From contig JBDNHI010000016.1 in assembly GCA_041694635.1 (NCBI GenBank), positions 1-64,000 on the forward strand: 64,000 nucleotides of DNA, read 5' to 3'. The notes below the pieces were generated by a model. It saw nothing but the letters and a program-made list of their open reading frames with translations, made no database searches and was not told where the DNA came from. Shown here in pieces: positions 36,201-45,087 of the stretch (positions are counted from its first letter, which is position 1; each line of letters opens with the position of its first letter). This DNA is from UBA969 sp041694635 (GTDB taxonomy: Bacteria > Planctomycetota > Planctomycetia > Gemmatales > Gemmataceae). A program made the position numbers and the translations under genes.

Positions 36201-39200
36201 AGTATCCCTTAAATTCATTGAAGTTGTAGGCGCACAACAGCACAACCTTAAAAATGTTAGTGTCTCTATTCCAAGAGATAAAATGACTGTTTGTTCTGGC
36301 CCTAGTGGGTCGGGTAAAAGTACACTTGCTATTGATACTATTTACGCAGAAGGTCAGCGTAGGTACATAGAATCTTTATCTGCTTACGCCCGCCAATTCT
36401 TAGGACAGATGCAAAAACCTAGAGTCGAACAGGTTACAGGATTATCGCCTGCAATCTGCATCGAACAGAAAAATAATAGTAAGAGTCCACGCTCTACCGT
36501 TGGCACTATTACCGAAATACACGACTACCTAAGAGTACTTTATTGCAGGTTGGGAGAACCTCATTGCCCCAAGTGTCATATTCCGGTTGGCACGCAAACT
36601 TCTGATGAAATCATCACTAAAATTGAATCTATGCCAGAAGGCACAAAAATCTATCTCCTCGCACCTATTGAGCGAAAGGGACAGGAATCTTTCGAGCATA
36701 TCTTTAATGAGATCAGAGCGGCTGGCTATCTCAGAATCCGAATTGATGGCAAACTCTTCACCCTTGAAGAAATTCCTGAAATCGACCACCGCAGAAAACA
36801 CTCCATTGAGGTTGTTGTTGATAGGCTTGTCATAAGGCCCGGGCTTAGAACTAGAATTTGCGATGCCGTGGAATCAGGACTTGATCTTGGCAAAGGTATG
36901 CTTCTGGTCGCACACGCTGATGATCGAGTTCAAGAAGAATCTTGGAAAATCGAAAAGTATAGCCAGCATTTTTCCTGCAATAACTGTGGCAGAGGTTTTG
37001 AATCTCTTAACCCTCACCATTTTTCTTTTAATAGCCCTTTGGGGTGGTGCCCAGTTTGCGAAGGACTGGGAAAACAGCAAGGGGCTAACCCTGCTCTTCT
37101 TATCAGAGATTCCTCTAAATCCATTCGCAATGGGGCAATTGCAGCTTGGCCTGATCTGCAAACCGAAAGCGCCTTCTTGCCTTTTGCCGAAGCCATCGCT
37201 TTTTCCGCTGGTTTTAGTCTTGATATTTCTTTTGAACAGCTCACTCCCTTACAGCAGCGGGTTATTTTTTATGGTAAGGGCGATGACTGGCTAGAAGCCA
37301 AGGCTTCATCAAGTAAGGGTAAAAACTCCCAAATTCTTTTCCAATATAAGGGGCTGTACCCTGCACTTGAAGAAGCTTCTAGAGCCAGTGCTTTTTATCG
37401 GGCCAAGCTTGATAGCTTAGTTAATGATGTAGCCTGCGGGGCTTGTAAAGGATCGAGATTGCGAGACGATGCCTCGGCTTGTAAATTACATTTTGGTAAG
37501 AATCTTCCTGCTCTTACTATTGGTGAATTAGAATCGACTACTTTAAAAAATGCACTCGCTTACTTTAAAGCCATCACCCATAACGCATCGCAAAAAAAAG
37601 TTGCAGGGGAACTACTCCGCGAGATTGTTGGGCGTTTACAATTACTTGTCGATGTGGGGCTTGATTATGTAACCTTAGATCGCTCGGGACCTACCCTTTC
37701 AGGCGGAGAATCTCAACGCATTCGACTCGCAAGCCAAGTTGGAAGCGGCCTTACCGGCGTGCTTTATGTTCTCGATGAACCGACTATCGGCCTTCACCCC
37801 CGAGACAACCAGCGCTTGCTTACTGCTTTGCAAAAGCTTAGAAATTTAGGCAACACTCTCATTATGGTGGAACACGACCGAGAGGTAATTGCTTCTGCTG
37901 ATTATCTGCTCGATTTTGGGCCGGGCGCCGGTAGTCAAGGGGGTAAAATTACTGCTTTTGGAACACCTGCACAAGTTCTTAAATCCCCTGATTCTCTTAC
38001 AGGGCAATATCTTTCTGGCAAGAAAGCTATTCCTATTCCTAGCAACAGGCGATTAGTTTCAAATAAGGCTGGTCTTTGCAAACCTGCTGCGACTCTTTGC
38101 ATTCGAGGGGCAAGGCAAAACAATCTGCGCAACATTGATGTTTGGCTTCCTCTTGGGGCTATGATTTCTGTTACAGGCGTTAGTGGCTCTGGTAAAAGTT
38201 CTCTAATTAATGAAGTTCTTTATCAAACACTAGCACGAAGATTACACCGGGCCAAAATGCCTGCAACTGCTCACGATGATATTTTAGGAATTGAAAATAT
38301 TGATAAGGTTATCAATGTTGACCAAGATCCGATTGGAAATTCTCCGCAATCAAATCCTGCAACTTACACCGGAGTTTTTGATCATTTGCGTGAATTGTTC
38401 ACGCGCCTTCCCGAATCAAAAATCCGAGGTTATCAACCTAGGCGTTTCAGTTTTAATAAACCAGGAGGTCGATGCGATGCTTGCGAGGGGAACGGACAAA
38501 AATGCATCGAAATGCACTTCCTTCCAGATGTTTGGCTTGAATGCGATACCTGTAAAGGAAAACGCTACAACCCAGAAACACTTGCAGTTCTTTACAAAGG
38601 AAAATCAATTTCAGATGTTTTAGAAATGCCTATTAGCGATGCTTTAAAGTTGTTTGAGAATCAGCCAAAAATACGCAAAATACTTCAAACTCTTGATGAT
38701 GTTGGCTTAGGTTATATGGCTATGGGGCAATCTGCCCCTACTCTTTCAGGAGGCGAGGCACAGCGAGTCAAACTTGCTGCGGAACTTGCCCGACCCAATA
38801 CAGGTAAAACCATTTATATTCTTGATGAACCTACCACCGGATTACATTTCGATGATGTCAGAAAACTTTTAGAGGTTCTGCATCGTTTTGTCGACTCAGG
38901 AAACACCGTGGTCGTGGTGGAACATAATTTAGATGTCATCAAAACCTCGGATTGGGTTATCGATTTAGGTCCAGAAGCCGGCCCTGCAGGTGGCTTGGTA
39001 GTTGCCCAAGGTACGCCCGAAGCGATCTCACTTGGCCTTTGGGAGAAATTACATCCTTCTGATGATCCAGTCGATGCCTTTGGTTTATCGCATACAGGGC
39101 AAGCCTTATTGCCGGTTCTTGAAGCCGCGCCTAAAATCAAACGAGATCGGTTCAATCCCTTGGAAGAATTTTCAAAAAAAGAAAACTCCATCAATCTTGA

Positions 39201-40167
39201 AGATCTAGGCACCGATGCCAAAATGCCTTGGGAACTTGATGGAAAAAAATGGCATACCGTTGATCGTATTAGCCTTGATGGAAAAACATGCAGGTGGGAA
39301 GGCAAAGTATTAGAATTTATCGACACTTTATTACAGGATCAAAATTCTCTTGCACCTACAGACTGGAAGGAACGCGGAGTTGTCGAGTTCACCGCCCTAG
39401 GTAAACCTGCCTCTTGGTTCTGCCACGCTCTTACTGGGCACGAATGGTTATTACGATTAGTCTTTCGTGTGCCTAAAAATACTTTCAATGAAATTCAGCT
39501 TAATTCAAACCTTGGGATTCCTACACTTAACAATACCCCTGGATTAGAAATTTACAGTAATGAAAGTCGAGTAAAAGCGGCCAACTTAAAAAAGTCTCCC
39601 TGGCAACAAATTACTATTCTAGTTCACAGGTTTTCAGAAATTGATTCCGACGAATTTAAAGATTTTATCCAAGCTTCTCTTACGGCATACCTCGCTCACA
39701 ACAAACGGTTGGCCCAGAAACCTGAAGACCTTATGCCTTGGAAATTGCACGGAGAAAAATGGCACCTCGGAGAGAAAGGCTTCCCTATTGGGAAAAGATT
39801 ATTCTGGGACACCAGTATCCTTAAGGACATTCTAGGTTGTGCCCAAAAACTTGATAAAAACTTTGAAATTCAATGGGATAGTAGAGACTGCGTCACATTC
39901 AAAGTTATTGGCATTAATCATAGTTGGCTTATGATAAAAACCAAGGGAAATGAACATTTGGAACTTAGACTTTCTGGACCTAGGGGAAAAATCAACTTAG
40001 ATAAAGCTAAGGGAATCGGATTTGAACAGGAAATGATTGAACATCGAAATGAGATGGAAGTAATCGTCCTGCGGTTCCGCAAGCAAGAAGATTTCACCCT
40101 GCCCAAGCTCAAAGAATTTTTCAAAGAACATCTAAATTATTTTATTAAAATAAAATCTGAAAAATAA
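33217..40167 (+). CDS. uvrA: Double-length UvrA with repeated C-terminal extension
   Basis: A 2316-residue protein containing two complete UvrA units in one chain, against about 940 residues for ordinary UvrA. UvrA is the damage-recognition ATPase of nucleotide excision repair and normally acts as a dimer. Four Walker A motifs begin at residues 39, 657, 1028 and 1654 (GVSGSGKS, GASGSGKS, GPSGSGKS, GVSGSGKS). Four signatures LSGGEAQR or LSGGESQR and all expected Cys-x-x-Cys zinc modules are present in each unit (HCNKS/CTHCDG, CEACEG/CPVCEG; CNNCGR/CPVCEG, CDACEG/CDTCKG). A Lys-rich linker near 980-1000 joins the units. Residues after about 1965 form an extension with two related segments starting MPWELDGKKWH (2003) and MPWKLHGEKWH (2173). 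Every ATPase site looks intact. No uvrB or uvrC is nearby. Confidence 0.95.
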   Translation: MQNMKTADNQTIVIRGAREHNLRDINLILPKNQLIVFTGVSGSGKSSLAFDTLYAEGQRRYVESLSSYARQFLGQLQKPDVDFLSGLSPTISIQQKSAGKNPRSTVGTITEIHDYLRVLFARIGVGHCPDCGKPITAQSREQIIAQILTLPKGTKFLVLAPLIKGQKGEYKDLFDDLQRKGFIRARADSKVFRLGEDIKLDRKIKHDIEVVIDRLKIDDDCRARLAEAVEQALLQSKGSLIIAIEQEDEGFDDILLSSHYACLHCNKSQEPPSPQLFSFNSPHGMCTHCDGLGISFNFDPSLLVPDPELSFYQGAIAILGKIPAMGRWRKHIYAGVANSLGIDAKAPWNSLSKQHQDWILNGSGEKHIVYEWKMRGGGVWKHGGLWEGVVPQLQASFKKTAAGPRKFQLEKYMRVMKCSECKGLRLNPQARAVTIAGKSLVELCSLPVSELAEWLDPNRGELANNISPIHSLIANEVLKELRGRVGFLLNLGLHYLSLERSAPTLSGGEAQRIRLAGQIGCGLVGVLYILDEPSIGLHPRDNEKLIESLLKLRDFGNTVIVVEHDEDTMRAADFVVDFGPGPGVRGGEVVASGTFQDIIDNQNSLTGKYLSGKITIQGPPSRRPGNSNSISILGARHNNLKNINVDFPLGKFICVTGASGSGKSSLINDILRRGLTSLLNKGTAIVNDPNSTDDNDEVVHSSKVPPGDHDSILGYKHIDKIIDIDQTAIGRTPRSNPATYIKVFDEIRSLFAELPEAKVRGYQRGRFSFNRPGGRCEACEGNGSNRLEMDFLADVWVPCPVCEGRRFNRETLQVRFKEKNIQDVLEMDVQQAVEHFKNIPKIHSMLKTLHQVGLDYMKLGQPAPTLSGGEAQRIKLAKELCKRSTGKTLYLLDEPTTGLHFEDIRKLLQVLHAFVDAGNTVLVVEHNLDVIKTADWVIDLGPEGGKGGGEILFTGTPEKLIHCKKSFTGDALRQHLSPKSKTKGAKQAKSKKPAQVSLKFIEVVGAQQHNLKNVSVSIPRDKMTVCSGPSGSGKSTLAIDTIYAEGQRRYIESLSAYARQFLGQMQKPRVEQVTGLSPAICIEQKNNSKSPRSTVGTITEIHDYLRVLYCRLGEPHCPKCHIPVGTQTSDEIITKIESMPEGTKIYLLAPIERKGQESFEHIFNEIRAAGYLRIRIDGKLFTLEEIPEIDHRRKHSIEVVVDRLVIRPGLRTRICDAVESGLDLGKGMLLVAHADDRVQEESWKIEKYSQHFSCNNCGRGFESLNPHHFSFNSPLGWCPVCEGLGKQQGANPALLIRDSSKSIRNGAIAAWPDLQTESAFLPFAEAIAFSAGFSLDISFEQLTPLQQRVIFYGKGDDWLEAKASSSKGKNSQILFQYKGLYPALEEASRASAFYRAKLDSLVNDVACGACKGSRLRDDASACKLHFGKNLPALTIGELESTTLKNALAYFKAITHNASQKKVAGELLREIVGRLQLLVDVGLDYVTLDRSGPTLSGGESQRIRLASQVGSGLTGVLYVLDEPTIGLHPRDNQRLLTALQKLRNLGNTLIMVEHDREVIASADYLLDFGPGAGSQGGKITAFGTPAQVLKSPDSLTGQYLSGKKAIPIPSNRRLVSNKAGLCKPAATLCIRGARQNNLRNIDVWLPLGAMISVTGVSGSGKSSLINEVLYQTLARRLHRAKMPATAHDDILGIENIDKVINVDQDPIGNSPQSNPATYTGVFDHLRELFTRLPESKIRGYQPRRFSFNKPGGRCDACEGNGQKCIEMHFLPDVWLECDTCKGKRYNPETLAVLYKGKSISDVLEMPISDALKLFENQPKIRKILQTLDDVGLGYMAMGQSAPTLSGGEAQRVKLAAELARPNTGKTIYILDEPTTGLHFDDVRKLLEVLHRFVDSGNTVVVVEHNLDVIKTSDWVIDLGPEAGPAGGLVVAQGTPEAISLGLWEKLHPSDDPVDAFGLSHTGQALLPVLEAAPKIKRDRFNPLEEFSKKENSINLEDLGTDAKMPWELDGKKWHTVDRISLDGKTCRWEGKVLEFIDTLLQDQNSLAPTDWKERGVVEFTALGKPASWFCHALTGHEWLLRLVFRVPKNTFNEIQLNSNLGIPTLNNTPGLEIYSNESRVKAANLKKSPWQQITILVHRFSEIDSDEFKDFIQASLTAYLAHNKRLAQKPEDLMPWKLHGEKWHLGEKGFPIGKRLFWDTSILKDILGCAQKLDKNFEIQWDSRDCVTFKVIGINHSWLMIKTKGNEHLELRLSGPRGKINLDKAKGIGFEQEMIEHRNEMEVIVLRFRKQEDFTLPKLKEFFKEHLNYFIKIKSEK

Positions 40168-40202
40168 AGTAAGAAGCAATCCCATCAATTAGTTTACAAT
40201 AT

Positions 40203-40220
40203 GTTAGAATTATTTCTAAC
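40203..40220. promoter_or_regulatory. Small hairpin GTTAGAA-TTAT-TTCTAAC before the DUF4198 gene
   Basis: A perfect 7-bp stem with a 4-nt loop, 18 nt upstream of the DUF4198 start and within 55 nt of the uvrA stop. It lacks a following T-run, so it is a weak terminator at best. It might instead be an operator for the metal-uptake pair. Confidence 0.3.
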
Positions 40221-40238
40221 AAGAAAGAGTTTTTAAAT

Positions 40239-41024
40239 ATGCGCCCATTAATTGCGTTTTTTGTTTTTATATACCTCTCTGGAAGTTCGCATGGTCACTT
40301 CCATATTTTTATACCAGAGAAAGCAAGCTATCAGAAAGATGAAATAGTAACTCTCAATTTTAAATTTGGCCATCCATTTGAATGTGAATTACAAGATGCG
40401 CTTAAGCCTGATAAAGTATTTGTAATAAGCCCTAAAGGCAAAAAAACGGAAATAACAGAAACATTTAAGCCGATAAAAGAAAAAATTGGAACCAATGAAA
40501 TAACGACTTTTCAGGGAAATTTTGAACCCAATGAACGGGGAGATTACATTGTAATTGCCCTTTCGCAACCTATCTATTTGCCTTCAGAAAAAATATATAT
40601 CCAAGACACGGTCAAAGTGGTTATTCATATCCAAACGCAAAACAATTGGGATACAGGGCCAAATACAGAATTTGAGCTTTTACCTTTAAGCCGTCCTTAT
40701 GGATTATTACCGGGGATGGTTTCAAGATTTCAAGTTGTGGTGCAGGGCAACCAAATAACTATGCCAGAAAAAGGGTGGCGATTTGAGATTGAAAAATGGA
40801 ACGCAAATCCGCCTAAGGTTTTGCCTCCCGAAGAACTTATCACCTTCACTGCAAAAGCTGATACAAATGGAATTGTTTTGTTTTCAATCCCTGATTTTGG
40901 GTGGTGGTCGATAACCACGGAATCAAAGGAAGTTGCGTTTATAAAAGAAGAAAAGAAAAGTGTAATAAAAAAAAGAAGCACCTTTTGGTTTTTTGTTGAC
41001 CAACCGAAGGTCAAAGCGCCTTGA
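40239..41024 (+). CDS. DUF4198 family exported protein
   Basis: A 261-residue protein with a signal peptide (RPLIAFFVFIYLSGSSHG) and a beta-rich body of the DUF4198 family, which is associated with nickel or cobalt uptake. The mature protein would begin close to HFHIFIPEKASYQKDEIV, so His residues lie at the new N-terminus, as in other family members. FGHPFECELQDALKPDKVFV and FSIPDFGWWSI are further conserved-looking blocks. The C-terminus, IKKRSTFWFFVDQPK, is not a clear membrane anchor. It sits 11 nt upstream of a CbiM-like gene, so it may deliver a metal ion or shield the transporter's outer face. Direct evidence for a specific ion is lacking. Confidence 0.75.
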   Translation: MRPLIAFFVFIYLSGSSHGHFHIFIPEKASYQKDEIVTLNFKFGHPFECELQDALKPDKVFVISPKGKKTEITETFKPIKEKIGTNEITTFQGNFEPNERGDYIVIALSQPIYLPSEKIYIQDTVKVVIHIQTQNNWDTGPNTEFELLPLSRPYGLLPGMVSRFQVVVQGNQITMPEKGWRFEIEKWNANPPKVLPPEELITFTAKADTNGIVLFSIPDFGWWSITTESKEVAFIKEEKKSVIKKRSTFWFFVDQPKVKAP

Positions 41025-41035
41025 AATCCTCATAA

Positions 41036-41911
41036 ATGAATTTGCCTGTACCCATCTTTGGAGTCCACTTACCAGACGGCCTAATACAAGGCCCTTGGAT
41101 AGTTGCAGGTTGGTTGGTAACCATTTTGTTAATAATAGTAACAAGCAGAAAACTTAAAGATGAAGAAATTCCAAGGATTTCATTTTTAACAGCGGTATTT
41201 TTTTTAACAAGCATGATTCCTGTCCAAGTGCCTAGTGGGCCTAAGACTCATCTTTTGCTAAATGGCTTAATAGGAATAATACTTGGACCAAGAGCTGCCC
41301 TTTCCATTGCGCCAGCACTATTTTTACAGTCACTTTTATTTGCCCACGGGGGCTTTTTATCTCTTGGATTAAATATTACAGTTATGTCAATACCTGCAAT
41401 TCTTGTACAACCTTTTGCAAGCTTAATTCAAGCGCCACTAAGTTCAAATAAACCTTGGGTTCGGTTTTCTGCTTGCACTTTAGCACTAGTTTTTTGTTTA
41501 ACTGCAACGGCCTTGGGAATATTGCTTCTATATAAGCAATTCAACTTTGAAAACAAATACGAAATCGTAAACCAAATTCTTGCACTTTTGGTGTCGCCAT
41601 CCTATATTTTAGGCAGCATCATTATTTCAGGAACATTCTCATTATTCTTATTAAAAAGTACCCTAGGCAGAATGTTTTCACTCGGATTTTTGGTTGGACT
41701 AATGGGAGTCTTATTTACCGTTTTTTTGCACGCTTTAGTGATGATAATTGGCGGGGTACCAAACCTAGGTCCTATTATTTTAATCACCTGCTTAATTCAC
41801 CTTCCATTAGCGATCGTGGAGGGTCTCGCCGTCGGATTTATGGTAAATTTTCTTGCAAAGGTTAAACCCGAGTTACTATTCCCAATTGGGTATATTCCTA
41901 AAAACAATTGA
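41036..41911 (+). CDS. CbiM-like cobalt/nickel ECF transporter substrate-binding component
   Basis: A 291-residue polytopic protein of the CbiM/NikM family, the substrate-binding component of cobalt and nickel ECF transporters. Landmarks are FGVHLPDGLIQGPWIVAGWL near the start and PVQVPSGPKTHLLLNGLIGI with the second conserved His, followed by LGPRAALSIAPALFLQ. In studied members Met1 and His2 at the free N-terminus bind the metal; here the equivalent His is residue 11, after MNLPVPIFGV, and the preceding codon GTC cannot initiate. No CbiN, CbiQ or CbiO gene is in the window, so the energising module must be encoded elsewhere. Cobalt, nickel and other ions remain possible. Confidence 0.82.
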   Translation: MNLPVPIFGVHLPDGLIQGPWIVAGWLVTILLIIVTSRKLKDEEIPRISFLTAVFFLTSMIPVQVPSGPKTHLLLNGLIGIILGPRAALSIAPALFLQSLLFAHGGFLSLGLNITVMSIPAILVQPFASLIQAPLSSNKPWVRFSACTLALVFCLTATALGILLLYKQFNFENKYEIVNQILALLVSPSYILGSIIISGTFSLFLLKSTLGRMFSLGFLVGLMGVLFTVFLHALVMIIGGVPNLGPIILITCLIHLPLAIVEGLAVGFMVNFLAKVKPELLFPIGYIPKNN

Positions 41912-41941
41912 GCTATTCATAGCGATAAAGAAACATAAAAG

Positions 41942-43861
41942 TTAAGAAATCGATGCTTGTGGAAAAATCTCATCAAAAGGAATTTCCCATTCACCTAGTC
42001 CAACATAAATTTTTGCAATCGCTCGTTTAAAATCAACACGAACAATTTTCCCAACTTTATCAAAGCGTTGAACTAAAACCATATCACCGACATTAAGGTT
42101 CAATCGAAAATTTTGTAACTCTTCAAGTTTAAGGATTTCTCGCTTTTTCTTAAGTTCAGCTTGTTCCAGCAAAAGTTCATTTTGCTTTGCTAGGATTTCA
42201 GCATCGATAAGTTGATCTTTTTCGCCAACAATTTGCTGTTTTTCTTTTTGCAATCGAAGTAAATCCCTGCCAATTCGTTTCTTTTTCAAATGGATTCTTG
42301 CTTTTTTCAATAAATCTTTCGGAAAACCAAGTCTCTTGGCAATCCTAAGTGCATTACTCATACCAAACCTACCAGTAATTAGACGGTAGGTTGGGCGTAG
42401 GGTATCAGGATCAAATTCGACCGCAGCATTTTGGGCAAAATTATGATCAAGCGCATAGGTTTTCAAATCGCCTAAATGAGTGGTAACCATACCGAGACAA
42501 TTTTTTTCACCCATTCCATCTAAGATAGCTCGACCAAGTGCCGCCCCTTCCGTTGGGTCGGTTCCGGCACCCATTTCATCTAGGAGAACCAAACTACTGC
42601 TTGTAGTAATTTTAAATATCGATGAAATTCTTGAGATATGTGAGCTAAAAGTGCTTAACGATTGTTCAATACTTTGCTCATCTCCTATATCTGCAAAAAT
42701 ATTATCAAGCGCAGGAATCATACAACCAAAGGATGCTGGAATATGCATACCAGACAAAGCCATTGCCGATAAAATCCCAACGGTTTTAAGTGTGACAGTT
42801 TTCCCACCGGTGTTAGGCCCGGTGATCACTAAGATCCGATATTCACCACCTAAGCTAACATCAATCGGCACGATTTTTTTCTCTTCAGCTTCCGTTGCGG
42901 TCTGATTAATTTTATTAAGCATATCTTCTACTAAGGGATGCCTAGCCTGTTTTATCACTAAAACAAAATTTTTATCCACCAGCGGAGGAACCATTTTAAA
43001 TTCTATACTAAATTTAGCCTTAGCAAAAACAAGATCTAAGTGGGCCAGAATCTTGATGGTCAAAGTTACTGGAACCGCAATCTTCCCCACCTCCGCACTA
43101 AGCCTCCTAAGAATTTTTGCAATTTCACGAAGTTCTTCGGCTTTTAAAATCGATCGTTCTGCACTTAATTTTGCAACCCTGGCTGGCTCAATGTAAAGAG
43201 TATCACCCGTGCTACTCGTTCGATGTACGATGCCTTGGATTTTTTGTCTATGATTTGCAGAAATAGGAAGTACACAATGGTCACCACTAAAAGTTGCGTT
43301 GGGATAGCGCAATATTTTTTTAATCTCGGGGTCAGCTATTATTTTTTTAATCTGAATTTGTATCTGCTCTTCAATTGCAGAAATTTTTACCCTTACATTA
43401 GCTATCTCTGCACTTGCCATATCCAATACTTGACCACGGGGATCAATACATCCCTGAATCATCTTTGCAGTCAAACTAAAATCATCTATAGGGGCAAGCA
43501 TATCAGAAAGGGCCATCAGGCTTTCTTCTAGCCTCATCCTAAAACGATACATATTTCCTGTGCAGACCAAAGAATCAGAAACTTGAAGCAGTTGTTCAGA
43601 GGTAAGTTGAGAACCTATCGCGGCACGCCTTATCAACAAACGAATGTCGCTCAACCCAGCAAATGGAGGAGACTGACCAAGAGAAATGCTTTTAACCATT
43701 TCAGTAACCAGAAGAATTTCTTCACGTAGGAGGTCAAGATCTGGAATTCGGTCTAGAAGGTGCGACAATTCCTTTCCAAGTGAAGTAAAACAAAAGGAAG
43801 CAGTCATCTCCCTGATTTTAGGAAACTGCAATATTGCTAGCGTATGGGAATCAAATGACAC
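41942..43861 (-). CDS. MutS2-like ATPase lacking the Smr domain
   Basis: A 639-residue protein with the MutS2 core: the N-terminal lever and clamp region (LAILQFPKIREMTASFCFTS), DHCVLPISANHRQKIQGIVH, and a MutS-type ATPase with Walker A TGPNTGGKTVTLKTVG, LLDEMGAGTDPTEGAAL and VTTHLGDLKTYA. A long coiled-coil follows (about 500-600), then a KOW-like segment (VGDMVLVQRFDKVGKIVRVD), after which the protein stops. Canonical MutS2 is about 780 residues and ends in an Smr endonuclease domain, absent here. It may act in ribosome-collision rescue or recombination control without nuclease activity. The start is GTG 43861, with AGGATC upstream. Confidence 0.88.
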   Translation of the reverse strand: MSFDSHTLAILQFPKIREMTASFCFTSLGKELSHLLDRIPDLDLLREEILLVTEMVKSISLGQSPPFAGLSDIRLLIRRAAIGSQLTSEQLLQVSDSLVCTGNMYRFRMRLEESLMALSDMLAPIDDFSLTAKMIQGCIDPRGQVLDMASAEIANVRVKISAIEEQIQIQIKKIIADPEIKKILRYPNATFSGDHCVLPISANHRQKIQGIVHRTSSTGDTLYIEPARVAKLSAERSILKAEELREIAKILRRLSAEVGKIAVPVTLTIKILAHLDLVFAKAKFSIEFKMVPPLVDKNFVLVIKQARHPLVEDMLNKINQTATEAEEKKIVPIDVSLGGEYRILVITGPNTGGKTVTLKTVGILSAMALSGMHIPASFGCMIPALDNIFADIGDEQSIEQSLSTFSSHISRISSIFKITTSSSLVLLDEMGAGTDPTEGAALGRAILDGMGEKNCLGMVTTHLGDLKTYALDHNFAQNAAVEFDPDTLRPTYRLITGRFGMSNALRIAKRLGFPKDLLKKARIHLKKKRIGRDLLRLQKEKQQIVGEKDQLIDAEILAKQNELLLEQAELKKKREILKLEELQNFRLNLNVGDMVLVQRFDKVGKIVRVDFKRAIAKIYVGLGEWEIPFDEIFPQASIS

Positions 43862-43965
43862 AAGTAATGATCCTGAATGGTATCTTAAATTATTATTTTA
43901 GAAAGGTTTTGATTTAACGCAATAATCATTGGTAAACATACTCAAAATTTCTCTATAAAAACAAT

Positions 43966-45087
43966 ATGGAATCAAGAGATGTTGTAATCGTTGGCGCAGG
44001 GGTAATAGGTCTAAATATCGCCTATGAGCTTGCAAAGAGTAAAATTGGGGTCACCCTGATCGATCAATTTGTACCATTCAAGAAATCTTCTTGGGCAGGT
44101 GCTGGAATCATTCCACCCGGAAACCCCGACAAAATTTCTAATGCCCGAGAATGGCTTAGGGCTAAAAGCGCTTATCTTTTTCCTCAGCTTTCTCAAGATC
44201 TTTTTGATTTCACTAAAATTAACAATGGGTACTTAAATTGCGGTGGCCTAGAACTTGTTTCCTCCTTTGACCAGAACCTCGAAAATGCTTGGTCTGAAGA
44301 AAACATTAAATTTACACCAATTCGATCCACTGACCTAAATTTGCTCTTTCCACATCTCCCAAACAACAACCAAAATAGTTATTTCTTTCCAGAAATGGCG
44401 CAGATTAGAAACCCAAGGCATCTTAAAGCCCTTACCGAAGCTTGCAGACTTTTAGGCGTTCGTTTTTATAAAGATTGTAAAATTACTAGCATCGTAAAAA
44501 ATGGCCGCAAAGTGATTGGACTCGAGTCCGAAATTGGCCTTTTTTCTGCTAACCAATTCATTATCGCATCAGGAGCGTGGTCGGGCACTTTTTTAACTCA
44601 AGAAGGCCTTCAATATCAAGTTTTTCCAATTATGGGACAAATGCTTTTACTTCAGTCATCTGTAAAATTAAAAGAAATTATTCTCAAAGAAAAGAATTAC
44701 ATTGTTCCAAGGGGAGATGGTTTGATTCTGGTAGGTTCTACCGAAGAAAATATTGGATTTAATGCAGAAATAAGCACAACGGTTCGTGAAATGCTTTTAA
44801 AATTTGCAGTCGATTTGGTACCCGAACTTGCACAAGCTAAGGTAATCGATCATTGGGCTGGCCTTCGCCCCGGTCGTAACCGCCCCACTCCATTGATAGG
44901 AAAATCGCCTTGCTCCGATAATTTATATTTTGCAACCGGACACTTTAGGCAAGGTTTACAAACCTCCCCTGCTACAGCACTCTTTGTTAAATCCCTTATT
45001 TGTGGGGAAGAAACAGAAGTAATTTCTGATTATTTTATGCAAGATAATCCCAACAATGAACCTTACAAGCAACTTTTTCAATCATGA
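43966..45087 (+). CDS. thiO: ThiO-like glycine oxidase / FAD-dependent amino acid oxidase
   Basis: A 373-residue DAO-superfamily flavoenzyme. The N-terminus has the FAD dinucleotide motif VVIVGAGVIGLNIAYELAKS followed by SSWAGAGIIPPGNP, closely matching glycine oxidase ThiO. It also has YIVPRGDGLILVGSTEENIG and the C-terminal FAD block VIDHWAGLRPGRNRPTPLIG with the conserved W-x-G-x-R-P. ThiO oxidises glycine to iminoglycine for the thiazole of thiamine in aerobes. No thiG, thiS or other thi gene is adjacent, so a different amino acid substrate is possible. Its stop overlaps the ATG of the next gene (ATGA at 45084-45087). Confidence 0.82.
   Translation: MESRDVVIVGAGVIGLNIAYELAKSKIGVTLIDQFVPFKKSSWAGAGIIPPGNPDKISNAREWLRAKSAYLFPQLSQDLFDFTKINNGYLNCGGLELVSSFDQNLENAWSEENIKFTPIRSTDLNLLFPHLPNNNQNSYFFPEMAQIRNPRHLKALTEACRLLGVRFYKDCKITSIVKNGRKVIGLESEIGLFSANQFIIASGAWSGTFLTQEGLQYQVFPIMGQMLLLQSSVKLKEIILKEKNYIVPRGDGLILVGSTEENIGFNAEISTTVREMLLKFAVDLVPELAQAKVIDHWAGLRPGRNRPTPLIGKSPCSDNLYFATGHFRQGLQTSPATALFVKSLICGEETEVISDYFMQDNPNNEPYKQLFQS

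Noticed and set aside
35019..39326. Several frames of 60-170 codons on the - strand
   Set aside because: All are shadows of the uvrA coding strand and none has a ribosome site or family motif.
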